64,000 bases of DNA from Bradyrhizobium diazoefficiens (GTDB lineage: Bacteria > Pseudomonadota > Alphaproteobacteria > Rhizobiales > Xanthobacteraceae). Under the pieces are notes generated by a model. The model saw only the letters and a program-made list of their open reading frames with translations, did no database searches and had not been told where the DNA came from. The position numbers and the translations under genes were made by a program. Below are positions 43,238 to 52,261 of the stretch, one piece after another; the stretch's first letter is position 1, and each line of letters starts with the position of its first letter. The DNA lies in the NCBI RefSeq assembly GCF_018131015.1, contig NZ_JAFCJJ010000032.1:1-64000 (forward strand), written 5' to 3'.

Positions 43238-43849
43238 ATGAAACTCACCTTCTCCCCCGCCTCGCCCTTCGCCCGAAAAGTGCGCATCGCCGCGATCGAG
43301 CTCGGGCTGATCGACAAGATCGAGCTCACCCCCGCCACCGTCGCGCCGGGCACGGTCAACGAGGACTATTCGAAGATCACGCCGCTGAAAAAGCTGCCGG
43401 TGCTGATCACCAATGATGGCGACGTGATTTTGGACTCCTACGTCATCGTCGAATATCTGAACGAGCTGGCCGGCGGCAGCCTGATCCCGGGTTACGGCCC
43501 GCGGCGCTGGAGAGCCAAGACCAATCACTCCCTGATCAACGGCATGCTCGATTCCATGCTGTTGTGCCGCTACGAGAAGATGGTGCGGCCGCAGGGCTTG
43601 CAGTGGCAGGCCTGGTCGGACGACCATTGGAACCGGGCCTGGACCGGCATGGCGCGCTTCGAGAACATGCCCGAGGTGCTGAACGGCCCGTTCGACATCT
43701 CGCAGATCGGCCTCGTCTGCGTGCTCGGCTATGCCGACTTCCGCTTCGCCGATTGCGGCTGGCGCAAGGCCTATCCAAAGCTCGACGCCTTCCACCAGAA
43801 GATGCTGGAGCGGCCCTCGGTGAAGATCTCGGTGCCGCCGGCGGCGTAG
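43238..43849 (+). CDS. Glutathione S-transferase family protein
   Basis: A 203-residue GST. N-terminal thioredoxin-like motif SPASPFARKVRIAAIELGL (6-24, a Ser/Cys-type active-site end), LKKLPVLITNDG at 50-61 (cis-Pro) and LDSYVIVEYL at 65-74. ATG 43238 has AGGGA nine bases upstream; a frame running back into the repeat is open but meaningless. It lies between an FAH-family hydrolase and an MBL hydrolase, all on the plus strand, so it may isomerise or detoxify an intermediate in the same pathway. Confidence 0.9.
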   Translation: MKLTFSPASPFARKVRIAAIELGLIDKIELTPATVAPGTVNEDYSKITPLKKLPVLITNDGDVILDSYVIVEYLNELAGGSLIPGYGPRRWRAKTNHSLINGMLDSMLLCRYEKMVRPQGLQWQAWSDDHWNRAWTGMARFENMPEVLNGPFDISQIGLVCVLGYADFRFADCGWRKAYPKLDAFHQKMLERPSVKISVPPAA

Positions 43850-43863
43850 CAACGGGAGTTCTC

Positions 43864-44733
43864 ATGAGCTTGAAGTTCTCGGTCAACGACCTCACCATCC
43901 ATCGCGTCATCGAGCAGGAAACCTCGTTCGTGCCGGCGCTGGACATGCTGCCGGGACTTTCGCCCGAGGTGCTGGCCGAGAACCGGGCATGGATGCGGCA
44001 GGCCAAGGCGCTGGATGACCAGGATGTGCTGCTGCTGTGTTTCCAGTCCTATGTGGTGAAGACGCCGCACCACACCATCTTGATCGACAGCTGCATCGGC
44101 AACGACAAGCCGCGCCCCAACCGACCGAAATGGAACATGAAGACCGACGACACCTATTTGCGCGCGCTCGGCGCCGCCGGGTTCTCGGTCGATGACATCG
44201 ACTTCGTGATGTGCACGCATCTGCATGTCGATCACGTCGGCTGGAACACGCGGCTTCAGAACGGCCGCTGGGTACCGACCTTCCCCAAGGCGCGCTACGT
44301 CTTCGCCAGGCAAGAGTTCGACTACTGGTCCGAGCAGAACGCGAAGGCGGAGGTGCCGCCGTTCGCCGACAGCGTGCTGCCGGTGGTCGAGGCCAAGCGC
44401 CACGAGGTCGTCGGCAACGACCACCAGATCGGCGACCACGTCCGCATCCTGCCGACGCCCGGCCACACGCCGGGACACGTCGCGTTCACGTTTGGCCGCG
44501 GCAAGGACGACGCCGTGTTCTCCGGCGACCTGATGCATTCGCCGCTGCAGACGCTTTACCCGGAGCTCTCGATCAAGTTCGACGTCGATCCGCAAGCCGC
44601 CGCGAAAACACGCCGCAGCTTCCTGGAGCGCTATTGCGACACCGACACGCTGTGCTGCACCGCGCATTTCCCCTCGCCGTCGGTGGGCAAGATCCGGCGC
44701 AAGGGTAACGCGTTCGTGTGCGCGGCGGTGTAA
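43864..44733 (+). CDS. MBL-fold metallohydrolase (second of two paralogues)
   Basis: A 289-residue metallo-beta-lactamase-fold hydrolase. Metal motif THLHVDHVGWNT, then TPGHTPGHVAF, FSGDLMHSP and TAHFPSPSVGKI for the remaining ligands. It begins 14 bases after the GST stop, with GGGAG before ATG 43864, so the two are co-transcribed. It is a paralogue of the gene at 41122 with the same VGWNT and WVPTFPKARYVF segments. No signal peptide. Substrate unknown. Confidence 0.9.
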   Translation: MSLKFSVNDLTIHRVIEQETSFVPALDMLPGLSPEVLAENRAWMRQAKALDDQDVLLLCFQSYVVKTPHHTILIDSCIGNDKPRPNRPKWNMKTDDTYLRALGAAGFSVDDIDFVMCTHLHVDHVGWNTRLQNGRWVPTFPKARYVFARQEFDYWSEQNAKAEVPPFADSVLPVVEAKRHEVVGNDHQIGDHVRILPTPGHTPGHVAFTFGRGKDDAVFSGDLMHSPLQTLYPELSIKFDVDPQAAAKTRRSFLERYCDTDTLCCTAHFPSPSVGKIRRKGNAFVCAAV

Positions 44734-44755
44734 CGGAACGCGATCTTCCCGTGCC

Positions 44756-44884
44756 GTCATGCCCGGGCTTGTCCCGGGCATCCACGTTCTTACAATCGAT
44801 CAGCCGCAAAGAACGTGGATGGCCGGGCCTCCGACTCGCCGAAGCGGCTTCGGCCGTGCAGGCGGGACAAGCCCGGCCATGACG
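44756..44884. repeat. Palindromic intergenic repeat, family A, with insertion in the right arm
   Basis: Left arm GTCATGCCCGGGCTTGTCC and CATCCACGTTCTT; right side AAGAACGTGGATGGCCGGG, then about 30 extra bases with a small hairpin (CCGAAGCGGCTTCGG), then GGGACAAGCCCGGCCATGAC. The end of the element is followed directly by GAGGAAACATC, the ribosome site of the next gene. Confidence 0.88.
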
Positions 44885-44894
44885 AGGAAACATC

Positions 44895-46043
44895 ATGGCC
44901 GATCTCCCCGACATCCCCCTGCCCGCCGGCATCCGCTCGCGTTATGTCGACGGCATCAACGGCCTGCGCATGCACGTGCTCGAGGCCGGCTTCGAGAGCA
45001 AGGGCCGTCCCTGCATCCTCTTGCTGCATGGCTTTCCCGAGCTCGCCTTTTCCTGGCGCAAGGTGATGCCGGCGCTGGCTGCGGCCGGCTATCACGTGAT
45101 CGCGCCGGACCAGCGCGGCTATGGCCGCACCACGGGCTGGACCGCGGACTATGACGGCGATCTCGCGCCCTTCTCTCTCCTCAACCTGGTGCGCGATGCG
45201 CTCGCCCTTGTATCCGCGTTCGGCTACAGGCGGGTCGATGTGGCCGGGCATGATTTCGGCAGCCCGGTCGCGGCTTGGTGCGCGCTGATCCGGCCTGACG
45301 TATTTCGCTCGGTGACGCTGATGAGCGCGCCGTTCGGCGGCCCGCCGCCGCTGCCGTTCGGCACGGCCGATGCGCCGGCAAAGCCGCCCACGGAGGATCC
45401 CGTGCATCGCGAGCTCGCCGCGCTGCCGCGTCCGCGCAAGCACTATCACTGGTACTATTCGACACGCGCAGCCAACGCCGACATGCAGCGCGCGCCGCAG
45501 GGCCTGCACGATTTCCTGCGCGCCTACTACCACCACAAGAGCGCGGACTGGGCCGACAACAAGCCTTATCCGCTGCAGTCCTGGTCCGCGGGCGAGCTTG
45601 TAAAACTGCCGACCTACTACGTGATGGACGCGGGCGAGACCATGGCCGAGACGGTCGCCAAGGAGATGCCCTCGCGGGCTGCGATCGCCGCCAATCAGTG
45701 GCTGCCGGACAATGAGCTCGCCTATTACAGCGCCGAATATGGCCGCACCGGATTTCAGGGCGGGCTGCAATGGTATCGCTACGGCACGTCAGGCACCCTC
45801 AACAGGGAGATGCAACTGTTCGCCGGCCGCAGCATCGACGTGCCCTCCTGCTTCATCTCGGGCCGGCAGGACTGGGGCACATATCAGCGCCCCGGCGTGT
45901 TCGAGACGATGCAGGCGCGCGCATGTACGAAGATGCTCGGTTGTCATCTCGTCGACGGCGCGGGCCATTGGGTGCAGCAGGAACAGCCGGGCGAGGTCAG
46001 CCGGCTGTTGCTCGATTTCCTCGCCAGGGCGCGCTCCGCCTGA
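44895..46043 (+). CDS. Epoxide hydrolase-like alpha/beta hydrolase
   Basis: A 382-residue alpha/beta-hydrolase with features of epoxide hydrolases and haloalkane dehalogenase relatives: HGFP at 45-48 (oxyanion region), RGYG at 74-77, nucleophile Asp120 in AGHDFGS, an acid in SGRQDWG (about 312) and His in GAGHWVQQEQP (about 358). The cap domain between about 140 and 290 is larger than usual. ATG 44895 has GAGGAAA seven bases before. It probably opens an epoxide or hydrolyses an ester in catabolism. Confidence 0.9.
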   Translation: MADLPDIPLPAGIRSRYVDGINGLRMHVLEAGFESKGRPCILLLHGFPELAFSWRKVMPALAAAGYHVIAPDQRGYGRTTGWTADYDGDLAPFSLLNLVRDALALVSAFGYRRVDVAGHDFGSPVAAWCALIRPDVFRSVTLMSAPFGGPPPLPFGTADAPAKPPTEDPVHRELAALPRPRKHYHWYYSTRAANADMQRAPQGLHDFLRAYYHHKSADWADNKPYPLQSWSAGELVKLPTYYVMDAGETMAETVAKEMPSRAAIAANQWLPDNELAYYSAEYGRTGFQGGLQWYRYGTSGTLNREMQLFAGRSIDVPSCFISGRQDWGTYQRPGVFETMQARACTKMLGCHLVDGAGHWVQQEQPGEVSRLLLDFLARARSA

Positions 46044-46071
46044 TTTGACCAGGAAACCGCGGCGCTCTATG

Positions 46072-46090
46072 GTTTAGAATAGTTCTAAAC
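46072..46090. promoter_or_regulatory. Iron control element (Irr-binding site) upstream of mbfA
   Basis: GTTTAGAATAGTTCTAAAC, an inverted repeat with eight-base arms GTTTAGAA/TTCTAAAC, 20 bases before the mbfA start. It matches the ICE pattern bound by the haem-responsive regulator Irr in rhizobia. In Bradyrhizobium Irr represses mbfA when iron is scarce; the position here fits a repressor site. Confidence 0.88.
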
Positions 46091-46109
46091 TGATGAGACA
46101 GAGCCCGCC

Positions 46110-47081
46110 GTGAAGAACTTTGCCGAGCTGACCGAACGCGAGGTGCTTGCGGTCGCGATCTCCTCCGAGGAGGAGGACAGCCGCATCTACATGACCTTCG
46201 CCGAGGACCTGAAGGAGCGCTACCCGGATTCGGCAAAGCTGTTCGAGCAGATGGCCGAGGAGGAACGCGGCCACCGTCACATGCTGCTGGAGATGTACGA
46301 GCAGCGCTTCGGCCCGCATCTGCCGCCGATCCGGCGCGAGAACGTCAAGGGATTCCTGCGCCGCCGGCCGATCTGGCTGACCAAGAACCTGCCGCTCGAC
46401 ACGATCCGCAAAGAGGTCGAGACCATGGAACTCGAGGCCGAGCGCTTCTACGCGAAGGCCGCCGAGCAGGCGGACGACGTCAATGTCCGCAGGCTACTCG
46501 GCGACCTCGCCGAGGCCGAGAAGGGCCACGAGCACACCGCGGCCAAGCTGACCGGCGAGATCCTGAAACCCGACGTGCGCGCCGAGGAAGACCGCACGCG
46601 GCGGCGCATGTTCGTGCTGCAATATGTGCAGCCGGGCCTTGCCGGCCTGATGGACGGATCGGTCTCGACGCTGGCGCCGTTGTTCGCCGCCGCCTTTGCC
46701 ACGCACCAGAACTGGCAGACCTTTCTGGTGGGCCTCGCCGCCTCGATCGGCGCCGGCATCAGCATGGGATTTGCGGAGGCGCTGTCGGACGACGGCTCGC
46801 TAACCGGGCGCGGCTCGCCCTGGCTGCGCGGCCTCACCTGCGGGCTGATGACGACGCTCGGCGGGCTCGGTCACACCGCGCCCTATCTGGTGCCGGATCA
46901 CTGGGCCAACGCGTTCTGGATCGCAACGGGAATCGCCGGCATCGTCGTGTTCTTCGAATTGTGGGCGATCGCCTATATCCGCGCGCGTTACATGGACACG
47001 CCGTTCCTGCAGGCCGTGTTCCAGATCGTGCTCGGCGGCGCCATTGTGCTGGCGGTGGGGATATTGATCGGGGCGGCGTAG
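46110..47081 (+). CDS. mbfA: Membrane-bound ferritin, iron exporter MbfA
   Basis: A 323-residue inner-membrane protein made of an N-terminal ferritin-like domain (about 1-150) and a C-terminal VIT1/CCC1-like membrane domain (about 180-323). The ferritin part shows di-iron ligands in ISSEEEDSRIYMTF, AEEERGHRHMLLE, ELEAERFYAKAAEQ and AEAEKGHEHT. The membrane part has QPGLAGLMDGSVSTLAPLFAAAFA and GFAEALSDDGSLTGRG, as in vacuolar iron transporters. In Bradyrhizobium MbfA exports iron and protects against excess iron and peroxide. GTG start at 46110. Control by Irr is predicted from the upstream ICE. It is monocistronic. Confidence 0.94.
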   Translation: MKNFAELTEREVLAVAISSEEEDSRIYMTFAEDLKERYPDSAKLFEQMAEEERGHRHMLLEMYEQRFGPHLPPIRRENVKGFLRRRPIWLTKNLPLDTIRKEVETMELEAERFYAKAAEQADDVNVRRLLGDLAEAEKGHEHTAAKLTGEILKPDVRAEEDRTRRRMFVLQYVQPGLAGLMDGSVSTLAPLFAAAFATHQNWQTFLVGLAASIGAGISMGFAEALSDDGSLTGRGSPWLRGLTCGLMTTLGGLGHTAPYLVPDHWANAFWIATGIAGIVVFFELWAIAYIRARYMDTPFLQAVFQIVLGGAIVLAVGILIGAA

Positions 47082-47177
47082 GCGTTCCCCATCCCGCACG
47101 GCAATCGCCATCAAACAGCCGTTGCGGCATTCGGCCAAACTGCGCATCATCCCGCCCAACAAACGCAGGAGCATGCC

Positions 47178-48650
47178 GTGGCCAAATCGGAATGGAGTTT
47201 CAAGAGCGCGGTCGAATTGTCGGCCGCGCTGACCGCAAGGAAGGTCTCGTCGGTCGAGCTCACGCAGGACGCGATCGACCGCATCGAACGTCACGACGGC
47301 AAGATCAACGCGATCTGCGTCAGGGATTTCGATCGCGCGCTTGGTGCCGCGCGTGACGCCGACGCGGCATTGGCCCGTGGCGAACGCAAGCCGCTGCTCG
47401 GCCTGCCGATGACGGTGAAGGAATCCTACAACGTCGCTGGCCTGCCGACGACCTGGGGCATTCCCGCGCAGAAGGATTTCATCGCCAGGGAAGATGCGCT
47501 GCCGATCACGCGGATCAAGGATGCCGGCAGCATCATCCTCGGCAAGACCAACGTTCCGCTCACGCTCGGCGACTGGCAGAGCTACAACGACATCTACGGC
47601 ACCACCAACAACCCCTACGACCTCGGCCGCACGCCGGGCGGCTCCTCCGGCGGCTCGTCGGCCGCGCTCGCCGCGGGCTACGGACCGCTGTCGATCGGCT
47701 CGGACATCGGCGGGTCGCTGCGCGTACCGGCGTTCCATTGCGGCGTCTATGCGCACAAGCCGACCTTCAACCTGGTGGCCATGCGAGGCCATACGCCGCC
47801 ACCCATGCCGCCTCTGCCTTTCGACCGCGACCTCTCGGTGATCGGCCCGATGGCGCGCAGCGCCGCCGACCTGTCGCTGCTGCTCGACGTCATGGCCGGC
47901 CCCGACCCGATCGACGCAGGCCTCGCCTACCGGCTCGAACTGCCGGCGGCCCGGCATGCCGCGCTCAGGGATTTTCGCGTGCTGGTGATCGACACCGATC
48001 CGGTGCTCCCGACCGACACGGCGGTGCGCGGCAGCCTCAACAATCTCGCCGACAATCTTGCCAGGGCCGGCGTGAAGATCGAACGCGGCAGTCCCCTGCT
48101 GCCGGATTTCGCGGCCTCCTCGCGGCTCTATATGCGGATGCTGATGTCGTTCCTCGGCGCGAGCATGGCGCCCGACATCTATGCCGGCGCCAAGGCAGGC
48201 GCAGCGGCACTCCCCGAAAGCGACAACAGCCTCGCCGCGGAGCGGCTGCGCGGCATCGCGCTCAGCCATCGCGACTGGCAGATGGCCAGTGGCGGGCGCA
48301 CGCGGCTGCGCGCGCAGTGGCGCGAGCTGTTCAAGACGTTCGACGCCGTGATCTGCCCGGTGATGCCGACCCCGGCCTATCCGCACGACCATTCGCCGGA
48401 CCAGGAAACGCGCCGGATCACGATCGACGGCAAGGAGCACGTCTATCCCGACCAGCTTGCCTGGCCCGGTATCGCAACCTTGCCCGGCCTGCCCTCGACC
48501 GCGATCCCGACCGGCTTTGCGCCGGATGGCCTCCCCGTCGGCGTGCAGATCGTCGGCCCGTGGCTGGAGGACCGCACGGTGCTCAAGCTCGCCGAGCTGA
48601 TCGAGCACGAGTTCGGCGGATTCGTGCCGCCGAAGATGTTTGACGACTAG
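47178..48650 (+). CDS. Amidase (amidase signature family)
   Basis: A 490-residue amidase that hydrolyses an amide to a carboxylate and ammonia. The Ser-cisSer-Lys triad is visible: Lys81 in MTVKESYNVAG, the GGSSGGSSAALAAG loop at 154-167, and the nucleophile Ser180 in GSDIGGSLRVPA. GTG 47178 has AGGAG six bases upstream. It starts about 100 bases after mbfA, with no shared function. The substrate is unknown; members act on aliphatic or aromatic amides. An NTF2-like gene follows by 38 bases and may be co-transcribed. Confidence 0.92.
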   Translation: MAKSEWSFKSAVELSAALTARKVSSVELTQDAIDRIERHDGKINAICVRDFDRALGAARDADAALARGERKPLLGLPMTVKESYNVAGLPTTWGIPAQKDFIAREDALPITRIKDAGSIILGKTNVPLTLGDWQSYNDIYGTTNNPYDLGRTPGGSSGGSSAALAAGYGPLSIGSDIGGSLRVPAFHCGVYAHKPTFNLVAMRGHTPPPMPPLPFDRDLSVIGPMARSAADLSLLLDVMAGPDPIDAGLAYRLELPAARHAALRDFRVLVIDTDPVLPTDTAVRGSLNNLADNLARAGVKIERGSPLLPDFAASSRLYMRMLMSFLGASMAPDIYAGAKAGAAALPESDNSLAAERLRGIALSHRDWQMASGGRTRLRAQWRELFKTFDAVICPVMPTPAYPHDHSPDQETRRITIDGKEHVYPDQLAWPGIATLPGLPSTAIPTGFAPDGLPVGVQIVGPWLEDRTVLKLAELIEHEFGGFVPPKMFDD

Positions 48651-48688
48651 TTTCCCGCCGTCATTGCAAGAGGGAGGGAGGAAGCATC

Positions 48689-49042
48689 ATGAGCAGCGAT
48701 CTCGAACTTCTTACCGCGCTCAACCGCGACTACGTCGCCTCGGTGCAGAATTGCGACGTCAAGCGCTTCGACGAGATCCTGGCGCCGGAGTTCTATTGCT
48801 CCAATCCCGACAAGACGCTGGTCGACCGCGCTGCCTTCCTGGAGCAGACGGCGCGGCCGATCGCGATCCGCAATCTGCATGCGCACGACGTCGTCATCCG
48901 TATCATGGGCGATTTCGCCATCATCCACGCCGCGACGAGCTACACGACGGCGGATGGTCAGCAGGCGACCGGGCGCTACACCGATTGCTGGGCGAAGCAG
49001 AACGGCCGGTGGCTGGCGGTGTCAGCGCACGTGTCGCGGTGA
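48689..49042 (+). CDS. NTF2-like (SnoaL/DUF4440-type) small protein
   Basis: A 117-residue cytosolic protein with an NTF2-like cone fold: helix ELLTALNRDYVASVQNCDVKRFDEILAPEFY, strands VVIRIMGDFAIIHAATSYTTADG and YTDCWAKQNGRWLAVSAHVSR. Such proteins may be isomerases, hydratases or ligand-binding accessories. The ribosome site (GGGAGGGAGGAAG) is strong. It lies 38 bases after the amidase gene and may belong to the same transcript. No catalytic residue can be assigned. Confidence 0.86.
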   Translation: MSSDLELLTALNRDYVASVQNCDVKRFDEILAPEFYCSNPDKTLVDRAAFLEQTARPIAIRNLHAHDVVIRIMGDFAIIHAATSYTTADGQQATGRYTDCWAKQNGRWLAVSAHVSR

Positions 49043-49088
49043 CTATCTTGAGAGAGTGAGGCAGATACATCGCCCCTCACCCTCCGCT

Positions 49089-49191
49089 GTCATGCCCCGC
49101 GAAGGCGGGGCATCCAGTACGCCGCGGCCGCAGTCGGTTCACACACTTCGGCCGCGGGGTACTGGATCGCCCGGTCAAGCCGGGCGATGAC
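49089..49191. repeat. Palindromic intergenic repeat, family A2
   Basis: Arms TGTCATGCCCCGC...GGGGCATCCAGTAC and GTACTGGATCGCCCGG...GGGCGATGACA, with inner GCCGCGGCCG. It shares the GTCATGCCC end with family A but has a different inner sequence; the second copy of this version is at 62290. Confidence 0.88.
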
Positions 49192-49205
49192 ACCGTCGTT
49201 GTGAT

Positions 49206-50294
49206 TCACTTATCAAACACGATCACGCTGCGCAGCGTCTTTCCGGCCTTCATGTTGGCAAAACCCTCGTTGATCTCGCTGAGCTTCAGCTTCGCCGAGA
49301 TCCAGTCCTCGAGGTGCAGCCGGCCGCGCAGGTAGAAATCGACCAGGCGAGGCATGTCGACCCGGAAATGGTTCGAGCCCATCGAGGAGCCCTGGATCCG
49401 GCGCTCGCGCAAAAAGTCAAAACCGTGCAGCTCGATCTTCTGGCCGAACGGGATCATGCCGACGATGGTCGCGGTGCCGCCCGCCGCGAGCATGCCAAAG
49501 GCCTGCTCCGCGGTCTCCTTGCGGCCGAGCACCTCGAAGGAATGCTGCACGCCGCCATTGGTGAGATCGCGGACCTGCTTCACGACGTCGCCGTCGGCGG
49601 GATTGATGATGTCGGTCGCGCCCAGCTTGGTCGCGAGCTGCAGCTTGACCGGGTTGGTGTCGATCGCGATGATGCGGCCAGCGCCAGCAATCTGCGCACC
49701 GTTGATCGCGGCCATGCCGACGCCGCCGCAGCCGATCACCGCGACAGTCTCGCCCGCCGTCACCTTGGCCGTGTTCACGACCGCGCCGTAGCCGGTGATG
49801 ACGCCGCAGCCGATCAGCGCGGCGAGGTCGAGTGGCATCTCCTTCCTGATTTTAACGATGGCGTTCTCGTGCACCAGCATCTGCTCGGCGAAGGACGAGA
49901 GGTTGAGGAACTGGTGCAGCTTCTCCGGCTTCGACCACTGCATCCGCTCGGAGGCGCCCGGCAGCATTTTCACGGTCGTGTCGGTGCAGAGCACGGTGCG
50001 GCCCGTGGTGCAGTTGTCGCAGGTGCCACAGAACACCGAGAGACAGGTGACGACGTGGTCGCCCGGCTTCACATAGGTGACGTCGGAGCCGACCTGCTCG
50101 ACGATGCCGGCGGATTCGTGCCCGAGCACCGCGGGCAGTGGATGCGGATAAAGCCCTTCCATGAAGTGCAGGTCGGAGTGGCAGAGGCCGGCGACCGCGG
50201 TGCGGATCAAAACCTCGCGCGGGCCGGGCTTCGGCAGGCTGACATCCTCGATGACCAGCGGCTGATTGACTTCATAGAGGACGGCGGCCTTCAT
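49206..50294 (-). CDS. Zinc-dependent alcohol dehydrogenase
   Basis: A 362-residue medium-chain zinc alcohol dehydrogenase of the class III/aryl-alcohol type. Catalytic zinc ligands: Cys in AGLCHSD, GHE, and Cys in IGCGVITG. The structural zinc lobe is CGTCDNCTTGRTVLC. The NAD loop is VIGCGGVGMAAING with DTNPVKLQ after it, and the acidic Asp favours NAD over NADP. ATG 50294 has GAGGAAA upstream. It lies near an AidB-like acyl-CoA dehydrogenase on the same strand, separated by a repeat. Alcohol unknown. Confidence 0.92.
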   Translation of the reverse strand: MKAAVLYEVNQPLVIEDVSLPKPGPREVLIRTAVAGLCHSDLHFMEGLYPHPLPAVLGHESAGIVEQVGSDVTYVKPGDHVVTCLSVFCGTCDNCTTGRTVLCTDTTVKMLPGASERMQWSKPEKLHQFLNLSSFAEQMLVHENAIVKIRKEMPLDLAALIGCGVITGYGAVVNTAKVTAGETVAVIGCGGVGMAAINGAQIAGAGRIIAIDTNPVKLQLATKLGATDIINPADGDVVKQVRDLTNGGVQHSFEVLGRKETAEQAFGMLAAGGTATIVGMIPFGQKIELHGFDFLRERRIQGSSMGSNHFRVDMPRLVDFYLRGRLHLEDWISAKLKLSEINEGFANMKAGKTLRSVIVFDK

Positions 50295-50337
50295 CGGTGT
50301 TTCCTCATTGTTATGATTTTCGTTGAGCGTGGTTTCC

Positions 50338-50468
50338 ACCTCTCCCATAGGGAGAGGTCGGAAGCGCATCGGAGATGCGATTCCGGGTGAGGGGTTCAGG
50401 TCCCCGATAGAGCGCAACCCCTCACCCGGATCGCTGGCGCGATCCGACCTCTCCCATAGGGAGAGGTG
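50338..50468. repeat. Palindromic intergenic repeat, family C
   Basis: Two identical hairpins ACCTCTCCC-ATA-GGGAGAGGT at each end, with central CGGGTGAGGGGTT and AACCCCTCACCCG. It is a related but shorter version of the element at 11151. It sits between two minus-strand genes. Confidence 0.88.
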
Positions 50469-50476
50469 AAGAGAGC

Positions 50477-52261
50477 CTACGCTGCCAGAACCAGTTCGCC
50501 AACCTCGCTCATGGACGCCGCGCGATCGCCGAGCAGCAGCGCGGCGATTTTCGCTTGCGCGGCATTTTCCGTCAGCCGGAACGGATCGTCCGGTGACACC
50601 CGGTGCTCGACCACCAGCCGCGACAGCAGCAGCCGGCGCGCATCGCCACGCATCTTGTGGATGCGATGCGCCTCCCAGGCGAGCGCGACCGCGCTTGCGA
50701 CATGATAGAGCAGGCTGGTGGCGCGGCGCGCATCGGCTTCGTTCTCGGCCCGCCCCGCGACCTCGCGCGCGAAGCCGACGGCGCGATCGGTCAGGCCGCG
50801 CAGGCGGTCGCGCCAGGCCTGCGGCACGGAGGCGCTGTCGTCGAGCCGGGCATGCAGGTCGGCCGATAGCGCGGATTCCGCGCCATGGCGGCCGACCGCG
50901 CGCCGGAGCGCATCGATTGCGACGATGTTGCCAGTGCCTTCCCAGACGGAGCCGAGATGCGCATCGCGCAGCAGCCGCGCGGTGGCGAACTCCTCGATAT
51001 AGCCGATGCCGCCGCGCATCTCGAGCGCATCGCCGCAGACTTTTCGCGCGTCACGCGTGGCGCGGAATTTCAAGGTGGGGGTGAGGATGCGCAGCAGGGC
51101 GGCGGCATCCTGGCTGCCGGCCTCGGCGCGGTCGAGCGCATCTGCGGTGAGAAAACTCATCGACAGCGCCTGCTCGACCGGCAGCATGATTTTTAACATC
51201 TGCCGCCGGCCAAGGGGCAAGTCGATGATGCGGCTGCCGAACACAACGCGATTCTTCGCCACGGTCATCGCGTCATGCCAGGCGCGGCGCATCAGCGCGG
51301 CCGATTTGACGCCGTTGGAGAGCCGCGACGAGTTCACCATCTCGGCCATCTGCACGAAGCCGCGGTCGAGCTTGCCGACCGCATAGGCGATCGCGCCTTC
51401 GAGCTTGATCTCGCCCGACGCCATCGAGCGCGTGCCGAGCTTGTCCTTAAGCCGCACGATCCGGTAGTGGTTCTGCGAGCCGTCGTCGAGGAAGCGCGGC
51501 ATCAGGAACAGGCCGACGCCGCGCGTGCCGGCGCCGGCGCCTTCGGGCCGCGCCAGCAGCATCACCACCTTGGCGTCCGCGTTCGAGCAGAACCATTTTT
51601 CGCCATAGAGGCGCCAATGGTCGCCCTCCTGCACGGCGCGCGTGGTCAGCGTGCCGACGTCGGAGCCGCCCTCCTTCTCGGTCATGAACTGGCCGCCTTG
51701 CGTCAGCTTGTTCATGTCGGTCTGGGTCAGGCCGTCCAGATATTTTTCCTTCAGGGCCTCGCTGCCGAAATTCGAAAGCAGCTTGGCGCAGCCGTCGGTG
51801 ACGTTGATCGGGCAGCCCATGCCGAACTCGGTCTGGTTGAACAGGAAAGTGAAGGCGTGCTTGGCGACGACGGGATATTTGTCCGGCCAGCCCATGATGC
51901 CCTTGCGGATCGAGAGCGCGTGGATGCCGAACTCGCCGAACGCCGCCTTCTCCAGCTCACGATAGGCCGGGTGATATTCGATCCACTGCACGTCGCGGCC
52001 GAACTTGTCGCGCTGGTGCAGCACCGGCGTATGCCGGTCGGCGAGCCGCGCAAACTCGTCGAGCGGGCCGCCGGCGAGCTCGCCGAGCCGGTCGAGATGC
52101 GGCTCGATGTGGCGGAACAGCGGCTCCGGCAGGTGGACGCGCAGAAGATCCGTCAGCGCCTGGTCGGCGCGATAGAAATTCATGCCGGATGTGTCGGGCG
52201 CGAGCAGGCCGGATGGCTCGGCCGCGACATTCTTGTGCTGCGCTGGGGCCGCCTTCTGCAT
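50477..52261 (-). CDS. AidB-like acyl-CoA dehydrogenase
   Basis: A 594-residue flavoprotein of the acyl-CoA dehydrogenase family, longer than short-chain members and with the AidB type of layout. Seen: GMGCPINVTDGCAKLL, QFMTEKEGGSDVGTLTTRA (substrate/FAD region, about 205-225), WFCSNADAKV, LGTRSMASGEI, and KVCGDALEMRGGIGYIEEFATARLLRDAHLGSVWEGTGNI. It would oxidise an acyl-CoA, or act in alkylation response as AidB does. ATG 52261 follows AGAGGA. Physiological substrate unknown. Confidence 0.9.
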   Translation of the reverse strand: MQKAAPAQHKNVAAEPSGLLAPDTSGMNFYRADQALTDLLRVHLPEPLFRHIEPHLDRLGELAGGPLDEFARLADRHTPVLHQRDKFGRDVQWIEYHPAYRELEKAAFGEFGIHALSIRKGIMGWPDKYPVVAKHAFTFLFNQTEFGMGCPINVTDGCAKLLSNFGSEALKEKYLDGLTQTDMNKLTQGGQFMTEKEGGSDVGTLTTRAVQEGDHWRLYGEKWFCSNADAKVVMLLARPEGAGAGTRGVGLFLMPRFLDDGSQNHYRIVRLKDKLGTRSMASGEIKLEGAIAYAVGKLDRGFVQMAEMVNSSRLSNGVKSAALMRRAWHDAMTVAKNRVVFGSRIIDLPLGRRQMLKIMLPVEQALSMSFLTADALDRAEAGSQDAAALLRILTPTLKFRATRDARKVCGDALEMRGGIGYIEEFATARLLRDAHLGSVWEGTGNIVAIDALRRAVGRHGAESALSADLHARLDDSASVPQAWRDRLRGLTDRAVGFAREVAGRAENEADARRATSLLYHVASAVALAWEAHRIHKMRGDARRLLLSRLVVEHRVSPDDPFRLTENAAQAKIAALLLGDRAASMSEVGELVLAA

